A stretch of DNA of 64,000 nucleotides from Coleofasciculus sp. LEGE 07092 (lineage in GTDB: Bacteria > Cyanobacteriota > Cyanobacteriia > Cyanobacteriales > Coleofasciculaceae), in contig NZ_JADEWY010000019.1 in assembly GCF_015207375.1 (NCBI RefSeq), positions 1 through 64,000 of the forward strand, written 5' to 3'. Position 1 is the first letter of the stretch. Each line of letters opens with the position of its first letter. The notes below the pieces were generated by a model that did not search any database, had not been told where the DNA came from, and saw only the letters and a program-made list of their open reading frames with translations. Below are positions 35,566 to 43,453 of this stretch, one piece after another. The position numbers and the translations under genes are program-made.

Positions 35566-36408
35566 CTATTTCTGAAACTGAGATTTCAGCCATTCATACC
35601 AACTCTCCAACCCGACTTCCGTTGTCGCTGAAACCTGCAAGATTTCCATCTGAGGATTAACTGTCTTGGCGTAGTCTAGGCAGCGTTCTACATCAAACTG
35701 CACGTAAGGCAGTAGGTCAATCTTAGTCAGAATCATAACCTGACTGGCACGGAACATATGGGGATATTTAATTGGCTTATCTTCTCCTTCTGTAACCGAT
35801 AGAATCGCCACTTTTGCATACTCACCCAAGTCAAATAAAGCCGGACAAACAAGATTGCCTACATTCTCAATCATTACCACCGAATTGAGGGGTGGGTTGA
35901 GTTGGGTGTAACCCCTCTCCACCATTGCTGCATCCAGGTGACAACCAGTACCCGTGTTGATTTGCACTACCTGGCAACCCGTTTCCTGAATTTTCCGGGC
36001 ATCATTGGCGGTTTCTTGATCCCCTTCAATCACGTTAATCGGCAATTGGTCTTTTAAATCTTGGATAGTACGAGTTAGGAGAGTCGTTTTACCTGCGCCG
36101 GGAGAACTGACTAGATTCAGTGCTAGGATATTACGACCTTTAAACCAGCCACGGTTTTGGGCAGCGAGGAGGTTATTTTTTGCTAGGATATCCTGTTCTA
36201 AGGAGATAGTTGTGCCGTGGACTTGGGCATGAATTTGGGATGCTTCGCCGTTAGGAGTGTGGTGAGAGTGAGAATGGGTGATAACAGTCCCATCTAGTAG
36301 AGTATGAGTATGATTGTGTTGGTGAGTATCAAGTGCGATCGCTTCCCCAGTTTCGAGATTAGTAACGGTAGGTTCGGCATTCTCGGCACAACCGCAAGTT
36401 ACGCACAT
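35566..36408 (-). CDS. hypB: Hydrogenase nickel incorporation GTPase HypB
   Basis: A 280-residue GTPase that delivers nickel to NiFe-hydrogenase large subunits together with HypA. The N-terminal metal site MCVTCGC is present, followed by a His-rich region (DTHQHNHTHTLLDG, HSHSHH; about residues 28-50) that can store nickel. The G domain starts near residue 99: Walker A VSSPGAGKTTL, GDQETANDA, TGTGCHLDA, the SVTEGEDKP switch and LTKIDLL as the guanine specificity motif. It overlaps hypA by 10 bp, so the two are coupled. This is the last gene of the hyp group on this strand. Confidence 0.96.
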   Translation of the reverse strand: MCVTCGCAENAEPTVTNLETGEAIALDTHQHNHTHTLLDGTVITHSHSHHTPNGEASQIHAQVHGTTISLEQDILAKNNLLAAQNRGWFKGRNILALNLVSSPGAGKTTLLTRTIQDLKDQLPINVIEGDQETANDARKIQETGCQVVQINTGTGCHLDAAMVERGYTQLNPPLNSVVMIENVGNLVCPALFDLGEYAKVAILSVTEGEDKPIKYPHMFRASQVMILTKIDLLPYVQFDVERCLDYAKTVNPQMEILQVSATTEVGLESWYEWLKSQFQK

Positions 36409-36737
36409 AGTTCCACCTCCATTTCCTTAATTTTCAATTCTTGACCTGAAATCACATCCAGTTCGACACTACCGCAGTCGCAAATACCGAAAGGTTCGTC
36501 GAGGTGTACCTCAGCCCCACATTGACGACATCGGGCTAATCCTGGTATTTCAATTATGTCTAAGGTAGCGCCTTCTAACGGTGTGCCTCGAGTGCAAACA
36601 TCAAAGCAAAAGTGGACTGCATCGGGCATAATGGCGGCAAGTTTACCGATTTCTAAGGAAACTCGCTGCACTTTTGCACCCTTGGCGTGTTGGGTAACAG
36701 TATCAACAATGGTTTGAGTAATTCCGAGTTCATGCAT
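36399..36737 (-). CDS. hypA: Hydrogenase nickel chaperone HypA
   Basis: A 112-residue protein that binds nickel through its N-terminal MHE motif and zinc through two CXXC motifs. Here MHELGITQTIVDTV opens the protein; the zinc site is CRQCG (about 73-77) and CDCG, a CxC form rather than the usual CPxC. The C-x-C spacing in the second half is common in cyanobacterial HypA. It pairs with HypB for nickel insertion. About 190 bp separate it from the upstream cyclase gene. Confidence 0.94.
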   Translation of the reverse strand: MHELGITQTIVDTVTQHAKGAKVQRVSLEIGKLAAIMPDAVHFCFDVCTRGTPLEGATLDIIEIPGLARCRQCGAEVHLDEPFGICDCGSVELDVISGQELKIKEMEVELCA

Positions 36738-36927
36738 AGGGGTTATTGGTCATTAGCAAACACCAACCGATAACTGATCTGTACAAGCGGATTTTGAAGT
36801 GATCGCTCTTTGGCTCTATCTTAGTCGAAAATTCCTATAAAATTAGCCCTAAGACTTTTCACGCCTGTCTCCTGACCCCCAGCCAAGTTTCACATTTCCT
36901 TTAGACTGACTATGGATGAGATAGGGA

Positions 36928-39675
36928 TCAGCTACGACCGATGAGCCAATAGGTCATCATTTCACCTTTACCCTTAACAGTGATCGCACCCCGTTCTTCA
37001 AATACAAACTTATCTTTCAAACGCTCATAAGTTTGGGTAGTCACTTGAATTTTTCCAGGGACTCCTGAAGATTCCATCCTTGATGCGACATTGACGGCAT
37101 CTCCCCACAAATCATAGATAAACTTATTAATGCCAATCACCCCAGCTACAACAGTGCCCGTGTTTATGCCGATGCGAATTTGGAAGGATTCACCGATATC
37201 AGCTTGGAAACGAGAGATGGCTTCTTGCATCTCCAACGCCATATTCGCGATCGCTTCAGCATGATTTGCCATGGCTACAGGCAAGCCTCCCACCACCATA
37301 TAAGCATCACCAATCGTTTTAATTTTTTCCAAACCGTGCTGATATGCTAATTGGTCAAAGAGGGAAAAAACTTGATTGAGCAACTTGACCAGTTCTGTCG
37401 GATGCATTTTAGCAGAAAGGGGAGTAAAACCCACAATGTCAGCAAACATAATTGTGGTTTCATCAAATTGCTCGGCGATCGCACTAGTATCTTGTTTGAG
37501 CCGCTCGGCAATGAGTTTGGGTAAAATATTGAGTAATAATTGTTCTGATTTTTCTTGTTCTACCCGCAGAGATTCTTCTGCCTGTTTCCGTTGGGTGATA
37601 TCTTCTATGACTCCCAGAATACCAATGACTTTGCCTTGAGAGTCATGGATAGGAATTTTATTGATATCAAGCCAGCATTTTTGTCCATCTTCTCCCAGTT
37701 TTTGTTTAACATCAATATGATGAAATTCCGGCTGATCCGCCTCCATAATTTGACGATCTTTCGCTCGTAATGCGTCTGCCACGGCTTTGGGGAGTAGATC
37801 ATAATCTGTCAAACCGACTACGGCTTCTGGACTTTCTAACTGAGCGGCTTTAGCCCAGTTACGGTTACATCCTAGAAAGACCGAGTTAGTGTCTTTTAAG
37901 AAAACTTGCTGGGGGATATTATCTAAAATTAGCCGCAAATATTCTTCTTTTTCTCGGAGGGCTTCTTCGGCACGTTTGCGATCAGTAATATCTCGTGCGA
38001 CCCAAATGACTCGGTTTGCTGAGATGGGTGAAATGCTGGCAGAGAACCAAGCCGTTTGCTCCGGAAGAGTTAAGCTATACTCAACATTGACTGTTTTCTG
38101 ACTCGTAAGGGTTCTTTGGATATAACCCACAAACTGCTCGGCTTGCTCGGCAGGCAACAGTTCATAGTCTGTTTTACCCAGCATTTCATCAGCAGCTTTC
38201 GCCAAAAGTTCTGGACTGGCAGAGACAATTTTCAAATAACGTCCCTGTCGATCTTTAACGAAAATTAGCTCAGTCATTGCCTCAAACAAACCCCGTAGTT
38301 CGGCTTCAGCATTGACTAGTTGCACCGTTCTTTCATCAACCTTTTCTTCTAGCTCATCGTTGAGCTTTTCTAGGTCAGTAAAAGACTTACTCAACTGCCT
38401 TGCCATTTGGTTAAATGACTCAGCTAAAAGCTTCAGCTCATTGATTTGTAAAGGTGTATCATCATACTTCTCTACAGTTTGGTCGAGTTCTCCACTAGCC
38501 ATGTTGCGACTCGCTTCACCCAATTCTAAGATGGGTTGAGTTATCCACCGAGAGGTAACAATTCCCACTCCCGTAGCTACTACAAAAGCTGCAAAACACA
38601 ACAAAATCGTTGTGCGGGTATTGGCGTGGATCTGCGCCATGAAGTCGGCTTCTGGAACAACGACTACAATCAACCAGTCAAGACCAAATTCATCTTGATA
38701 GGGTGTCACCTGAACCAGTTGCTGCTTATTATTAAGTTTAAAAGTGAGCTGCTGTTGTTGCTCAATTTGACTGAAGCGATTAAATTCTTTGAGCAAATGG
38801 TTAGCTGTTGATTGAATCAAGAGATCATCAACTTGAGTCGCCTGGAGACGCTTGGGTTCATCAGTTTCACTAATAAATGAGGCTTCAGGAGTTGAAGAAG
38901 CAACCAAAAGTCCGTCTCGTCCCATGATAAAAGTCTGTCCTGTTTTGCCAACTTTTAGGGTACTTAAGAAATGACCAATATCTAACAGGGACAAATCGAC
39001 GGCAAAAACCCCTTGTAAATCTCCGGTAGGATTGTAGATGGGCAAAACAGCAGGGAGGGCAATATTGGGGTAGGGAGCAGCCCAGACATAGATATCACCC
39101 CAGGTGGGTTTACCAACACGAGCCGCAGTTCTGTACCAAGGGCGAATCAGCATATTATAGTTGGGAATAGCTGACAACTCCTGAGTGCGATCGCCTTGGC
39201 TATTGGTTGCATAAGTGTAAAACTTACCGTTCGGAGAGTTGCTCGACCAGTAACCGATATTGAATGTACCATCAGGAGTCCGTTCTACGCCAGTGAAGAC
39301 TTCCTGTTCGCTACCGAAATAAATGTAAGTCGCAGAATCAAATAATTGAATCTGCTTCCAAAAATGATGTTCTAAGCTCCTAGTATTCTGCAACTTTAAT
39401 TTACCCAGATGGACATCATCAGCATTGATTTGATTAATCAGATGGGGTGTGCTTAAGTAAGTGTCAAGGCGATCTTTTATGTGCGCCGTGATTTCATTGC
39501 GTAACTGGCTGGCTAAATTCTCAACTGCCCTTTGACCGTTGCGAAAGGAAAGATACCCCACTAACCCCACAGCTACGACAACTTGCACAACGAATGGCAC
39601 GACCAGAATAAGGCGTAGTGGTACTTTGGGATTGACGATGAAGTGGAGGGGTTTAGTCATGGTCAGAGCAAACAT
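36928..39675 (-). CDS. Membrane adenylate cyclase (Cache-HAMP-PAS-PAS-CYC)
   Basis: A 915-residue class III cyclase. A TM helix (about residues 18-40) leads into a Cache sensor (to about 345), a second TM helix, HAMP, coiled coil, two PAS domains (about 460-570 and 575-695) and a C-terminal cyclase catalytic domain (about 715-905). Metal-binding Asp residues are in FADIVGFT and GDAYMVVGG, the purine-contacting Lys in EKIKTIGD and Asp in DLWGDAVN, and the transition-state Arg in NVASRM, so adenylate rather than guanylate specificity is favoured. Its gene lies between hypE and hypA; a start at 39660 is equally possible. cAMP effector genes are not in the window. Confidence 0.9.
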   Translation of the reverse strand: MFALTMTKPLHFIVNPKVPLRLILVVPFVVQVVVAVGLVGYLSFRNGQRAVENLASQLRNEITAHIKDRLDTYLSTPHLINQINADDVHLGKLKLQNTRSLEHHFWKQIQLFDSATYIYFGSEQEVFTGVERTPDGTFNIGYWSSNSPNGKFYTYATNSQGDRTQELSAIPNYNMLIRPWYRTAARVGKPTWGDIYVWAAPYPNIALPAVLPIYNPTGDLQGVFAVDLSLLDIGHFLSTLKVGKTGQTFIMGRDGLLVASSTPEASFISETDEPKRLQATQVDDLLIQSTANHLLKEFNRFSQIEQQQQLTFKLNNKQQLVQVTPYQDEFGLDWLIVVVVPEADFMAQIHANTRTTILLCFAAFVVATGVGIVTSRWITQPILELGEASRNMASGELDQTVEKYDDTPLQINELKLLAESFNQMARQLSKSFTDLEKLNDELEEKVDERTVQLVNAEAELRGLFEAMTELIFVKDRQGRYLKIVSASPELLAKAADEMLGKTDYELLPAEQAEQFVGYIQRTLTSQKTVNVEYSLTLPEQTAWFSASISPISANRVIWVARDITDRKRAEEALREKEEYLRLILDNIPQQVFLKDTNSVFLGCNRNWAKAAQLESPEAVVGLTDYDLLPKAVADALRAKDRQIMEADQPEFHHIDVKQKLGEDGQKCWLDINKIPIHDSQGKVIGILGVIEDITQRKQAEESLRVEQEKSEQLLLNILPKLIAERLKQDTSAIAEQFDETTIMFADIVGFTPLSAKMHPTELVKLLNQVFSLFDQLAYQHGLEKIKTIGDAYMVVGGLPVAMANHAEAIANMALEMQEAISRFQADIGESFQIRIGINTGTVVAGVIGINKFIYDLWGDAVNVASRMESSGVPGKIQVTTQTYERLKDKFVFEERGAITVKGKGEMMTYWLIGRS

Positions 39676-39973
39676 ACCTAAGTTTTGTTAATTTCTATTG
39701 ACAAGTACCGTAACAATAGGGAATAGTTCCCAGAACGACTTGCTTTCGTCTGAAATCAGCCCTTTTTGCTTTTTTTCGCCGATCCCATGGGAAGCACAGA
39801 AGACGATTTCAGATTATTCAGGAGCGTTTTAGCAGATACGGTCAAATCTAGGTCAATAGATTTATGGGACTGACAAAACTCAACTATGTAGCAATACACT
39901 AGCTGATCCCCCATTTTCGGATACGGAGGATTACACGAGAGGAAAATGAGGATTATAAATGGCTAATGACAAA

Positions 39974-41080
39974 TTAGCAAATTCTAGGTAATTGGTCGCC
40001 GACTAACATATCAACGATGCGTTCGGCACCGAAGCCGGTTTGCATGAGGACGATTCCGGGGGGTGAGGGTATGACTTCGCCGATAATACGGGCGTCTTGT
40101 CCGGTGGGGTGGGATTGCATGGCAGATAGGACGGATTCAGAATGCGATCGCGGCACGATAACCACCAGTTTGCCTTCATTTGCCAGATACAAGGGGTCTA
40201 GTCCTAAAATTTCACAGATTCCTTTCACCTCCTCCCGTACTGGGATAGACTCCTCATGCAGGCGAATTCCTACATCAGAACTGAGAGCAAATTCATTTAA
40301 TACCGTTGCCAAACCGCCGCGAGTGGCGTCTCGCATTGCGTGAGTTTCAGGGCAAGCATTAATAATGGCATCCACTAACCCATTTAAGGGTTGGCAGTCG
40401 CTTTTAATTTCCGTTTCAAGTGCCAATTCCCCACGGGCAATTAAAATAGCAGCACCATGATCTCCTAATTGTCCGTTAATAATAACTGCATCTCCAGGTT
40501 GAAGATTGCGGGCGGAGACAGACACCCCTTCACGAATTACGCCAATGCCAGCAGTATTGATAAATAACTTATCAGCAGATCCGCGATTGACTACTTTTGT
40601 ATCCCCAGTAACAATTTGTACTCCCGCTGCGTCTGCTGCGACTTTCATACTCTGGACTACCTGCCGCAATGTGTTGACTGACAGCCCTTCTTCTAGAATC
40701 ATGCTACAGGTTAGGTAGAGGGGTTTAGCCCCACTCACTGCCAAATCATTGACCGTTCCGTTAATTGCTAATGCGCCAATATCACCGCCTGGAAAAAATA
40801 GGGGATCGACAACATAGGAATCGGTAGTAAAGGCTAATCTATCTCCTTGAGTTAGCAGCGTTGCTAGTGGGACAGTTGCTTGATCCTCAAGTTGGGAAAG
40901 AAGGGAATTATCGAAACTGCCAACAAAAATATCATCAATTAAATCTCGCATTGCTTTACCACCACTGCCATGTGCCAGGGTAATATGGGTATCTCGGACT
41001 TTACTCTGGCGGCGTCGGACTTGTTCGATTTTTTGGAATAGGGGATGTTGTCCTGGGTTACTGATTGAAGTTTCGCTCAT
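39974..41080 (-). CDS. hypE: Hydrogenase maturation protein HypE
   Basis: A 368-residue PurM-like enzyme that dehydrates the carbamoyl group transferred by HypF to its C-terminal cysteine, yielding the cyanide ligand of NiFe-hydrogenase. Seen: ITLAHGSGGKAMRDLI (about residues 34-49), FTTDSYVVDPLFFPGGDIG, SVNTLRQVV, GDTKVVNRG, DATRGGLATVLNEFA and the closing DQLPRIC, with the reactive cysteine as final residue. Complete. It is about 300 bp upstream of the adenylate cyclase gene on the same strand. Confidence 0.95.
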   Translation of the reverse strand: MSETSISNPGQHPLFQKIEQVRRRQSKVRDTHITLAHGSGGKAMRDLIDDIFVGSFDNSLLSQLEDQATVPLATLLTQGDRLAFTTDSYVVDPLFFPGGDIGALAINGTVNDLAVSGAKPLYLTCSMILEEGLSVNTLRQVVQSMKVAADAAGVQIVTGDTKVVNRGSADKLFINTAGIGVIREGVSVSARNLQPGDAVIINGQLGDHGAAILIARGELALETEIKSDCQPLNGLVDAIINACPETHAMRDATRGGLATVLNEFALSSDVGIRLHEESIPVREEVKGICEILGLDPLYLANEGKLVVIVPRSHSESVLSAMQSHPTGQDARIIGEVIPSPPGIVLMQTGFGAERIVDMLVGDQLPRIC

Positions 41081-41124
41081 AGTGTTACGTTAAATTTTGT
41101 CAGTAGCACAGCCTATAATTGCCC

Positions 41125-41505
41125 TTAACTTCTTTCCAGTGTCAACACTCCTGCTGGCATATCTACCACAAGCCGCCGATGTCTCAACCAAGGTAAACCT
41201 ATGATAGTTTCTCGAAATCCAGACCCAGCAACGACGGGAATTGTGAACTCCTCTCCATCTAACACCACTTTTCCCAAGTAGGTTTCCAACGTCGTTTCAC
41301 CCATTGCGGTTAGCACATCTAGTCTATCAACAAGATTCCAGCTAAGTGCCTCTAAGTCTTGGTCGTTGATTGCTAGAAACTCAGTCGAACCTGTATCAAG
41401 TAGCGCATTAATTGGGAATATCTCCCCATTAGCCGCAATTAAATCAATCTCAAAAAATAGCTGACCAAGGCTATCAAACTCACCCTGAATCATACTCGTC
41501 CGCAC
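41125..41505 (-). CDS. Retropepsin-like aspartyl protease (clan AA)
   Basis: A 126-residue protein with a single retropepsin-like fold: ALLDTGSTEFLAIN holds the catalytic Asp-Thr-Gly (about residues 36-38), and GETTLETYLGKVVLDG plus ETIIGLPWLRHRRLVVD match the rest. Small soluble clan AA proteases in bacteria act as dimers; role here unknown. Its start overlaps the upstream gene's end by 16 bp, implying coupling. It is not the hydrogenase maturation endopeptidase (HoxW/HupW), which has a different fold. Confidence 0.82.
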   Translation of the reverse strand: MRTSMIQGEFDSLGQLFFEIDLIAANGEIFPINALLDTGSTEFLAINDQDLEALSWNLVDRLDVLTAMGETTLETYLGKVVLDGEEFTIPVVAGSGFRETIIGLPWLRHRRLVVDMPAGVLTLERS

Positions 41506-41807
41506 AATCCAGTCTCATTGAGACGAAATGTATAAAATACAGCATTAGGATAATGTTCAAGTGCTTTCAGTAATGCCCCCATACGCTCTTGATCGATAAA
41601 GTAGTTTTCACTATCTGGTTCAATGACAATAAACCAGTTATAGTGGTTCTCGATTAACTCAGGGCGAAGTTTTTCAAAAATCGGGCGACAACGCTGGCGA
41701 AATGCCTGGAGTTCTGCTTTTTTTCGGGTTCTATCTGCGGTTGATAGAGTCTGTTCGGGTAAAACTCTGCCGCGCTGTAGGGTGCGTTGAGAAAAGGATT
41801 GAGTCAT
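41490..41807 (-). CDS. Unknown protein coupled to the aspartyl protease gene
   Basis: A 105-residue soluble protein: basic N-terminus (QRTLQRGRVLPEQTLSTADR), a helical central part (KKAELQAFRQRCRPIFEKLR) and ENHYNWFIVIEPDSENYFID followed by HYPNAVFYTFRLNETG. The stop overlaps the protease start by 16 bp. The arrangement (small helical protein then small retropepsin) looks like a conserved pair, and its Asn-Trp-rich C-terminal block suggests a compact domain. I do not recognise the family, and its place in the hyp cluster may be accidental. Confidence 0.65.
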   Translation of the reverse strand: MTQSFSQRTLQRGRVLPEQTLSTADRTRKKAELQAFRQRCRPIFEKLRPELIENHYNWFIVIEPDSENYFIDQERMGALLKALEHYPNAVFYTFRLNETGLCGRV

Positions 41808-41895
41808 GTTGTGTTCTCCCTGTTGAATAAATTTGCCCAGGTTCGTTGGTAGACATTTTTCTCGACTTGAATAATCTCTAACACTATTCTATTTC

Positions 41896-43068
41896 TCATG
41901 CTGTTACCGTTGATTGATTCGGCATTGGTTCTTTAGCAACCTTAGAAAAGCGTCCATATTTGTAATACGCAGCACAAGCCCCTTCTGAGGAAACCATGCA
42001 GGTTCCAATCGGTGTTTCTGGGGTACAGGCTGTACCAAATACTTTACATTGCCAGGGTTTCATCACGCCTTTAAGAATTTCTCCACATTGGCAGGCTTTA
42101 TGGTCAGCCACCTTACGATTGGGAAGAGTAAACTTCACTTCAGCATCAAATTGGGCGAACTCTGGGCGAATCTTAAACCCAGAATTAGGAATATCACCCA
42201 ACCCCCGCCATTCAAAATCCTGGCGTACTTCAAAAACTTTTTGCATGGCATCTAATGCTACCCGATTCCCCTGAGATTGGACAATGCGATCGTACTGATT
42301 TTCTACCTCACAACGACTCTCTACTAATTGTCGCAAAATCATCCAAATCGATTGCAAAATATCCAAGGGTTCAAATCCAGAAACAACCAGGGGTTTCTGG
42401 TAGTTTTTAGCAATAAACTGATAGGGTTCAATGCCAATAACCATGCTAACGTGACCAGGACCAATAAACCCATCTAGTTGCAAATCAGGATTATCTAAAA
42501 GCGATTGCAGGGCAGGAATCACTAAAACATGATTGCAAAATATGCTGAAGTTTTCGAGCCCTTCTAATTTCGCTTGTCGGATGGTTAATGCCGTACTGGG
42601 GGCAGTGGTTTCAAAACCAAGTCCAAAGAAAACAACCTCTTTATCCGGGTTTTCCTTCGCCATTTGCAGGCAGTCTAGGGGAGAATATACCATTCGGATA
42701 TCTGCGCCTAGGGCTTTGGCTTGTAAAAGGCTGGTTTTAGAACCTGGAACCCGCATGGCATCGCCAAAGGTGGCGAAAATAACCTTAGGATGTTCGGCAA
42801 TAGCGATCGCATCATCCAACCTCCCCCTCGGCATCACACACACCGGACAACCCGGTCCGTGGATTAATTCAATCGTATCGGGTAGAATTTCTTCAATAGC
42901 GTATTTAAAAATAGAATGGGTATGCCCTCCACAGATTTCCATCAACTTCAGCGGTTGATTTTGCCTTTTTGGAGAAACGGAATCTATCGCGTCTTTACTT
43001 AAGGTTTTAATTTCACGGAGTAGGGCTTTTGCTGCTTGGGGGTTGCGAAATTCATCGACGTATTTCAT
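41896..43068 (-). CDS. hypD: Hydrogenase formation protein HypD
   Basis: A 390-residue iron-sulfur protein (from ATG at 43068, with GGAGAA upstream) that together with HypC forms the scaffold on which the Fe(CN)2CO unit is built. Conserved motifs: MEICGGHTHSIFKYAI, HGPGCPVCVMPRGRLD (two of the cysteines), FFGLGFETTAPSTA, GFIGPGHVSMVIG and the C-terminal cluster cysteines in CQCGEILKG, KVFGTACTPETPIGTCM and SSEGACAAYY. Complete. An upstream extension to 43098 adds ten unlike residues. Confidence 0.95.
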   Translation of the reverse strand: MKYVDEFRNPQAAKALLREIKTLSKDAIDSVSPKRQNQPLKLMEICGGHTHSIFKYAIEEILPDTIELIHGPGCPVCVMPRGRLDDAIAIAEHPKVIFATFGDAMRVPGSKTSLLQAKALGADIRMVYSPLDCLQMAKENPDKEVVFFGLGFETTAPSTALTIRQAKLEGLENFSIFCNHVLVIPALQSLLDNPDLQLDGFIGPGHVSMVIGIEPYQFIAKNYQKPLVVSGFEPLDILQSIWMILRQLVESRCEVENQYDRIVQSQGNRVALDAMQKVFEVRQDFEWRGLGDIPNSGFKIRPEFAQFDAEVKFTLPNRKVADHKACQCGEILKGVMKPWQCKVFGTACTPETPIGTCMVSSEGACAAYYKYGRFSKVAKEPMPNQSTVTA

Positions 43069-43138
43069 AAGAGTTCTCCTAATTCTGAAAATAGGCAACC
43101 GGAATGGGATATTGTTTTAGTGTCGGCAATTATCCGTC

Positions 43139-43384
43139 TTAGCTAACCTCTGCTAATTCCTTCAGTAACTGCAACGTCTCCGCTGCTTCTTGTTCATCAA
43201 TCCGATTCATCGCAAAGCCAACATGAACTAACACCCAATCTCCTACACAGGATTCAACGGGGTGGGTATCATCGATAATGCAAGCAATATTAACCTGACG
43301 CTTTACTCCACCAATCGTTACCATCGCTAATTGGCGTTCTGTATCAGTTATCTTTACAATTTGACCAGGAATTCCTAAGCACAT
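43139..43384 (-). CDS. hypC: HypC/HupF-family maturation chaperone
   Basis: An 81-residue chaperone that binds HypD and the hydrogenase large-subunit precursor. The critical N-terminal cysteine is at position 2 (MCLGIPGQIVKI), and GDWVLVHVGFAMNRIDEQEA is the standard C-terminal half. Complete and in order between hypF and hypD (69 and 70 bp gaps). Confidence 0.96.
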   Translation of the reverse strand: MCLGIPGQIVKITDTERQLAMVTIGGVKRQVNIACIIDDTHPVESCVGDWVLVHVGFAMNRIDEQEAAETLQLLKELAEVS

Positions 43385-43400
43385 TTGTTTTTTGTCCTTT

Positions 43401-43434
43401 GTGGCAACGGATTTGGTAACGGATGTAACGGATG
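43401..43434. repeat. 34-bp repeat between hypC and hypF
   Basis: GTGGCAACGGATTTGGTAAC... matches 44931-44964 inside hypF in 32 of 34 positions. Here it is intergenic, flanked by TTTGTCCTTT on one side and ATGACTAATGACTAA-type tandem sequence on the other. Confidence 0.85.
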
Positions 43435-43453
43435 TTTAACCAATGACTAATGA

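Noticed and set aside
41125-41505. The aspartyl protease as the hydrogenase maturation endopeptidase
   Set aside because: Its DTG retropepsin motif is unlike the nickel-dependent HoxW/HupW/HyaD fold.
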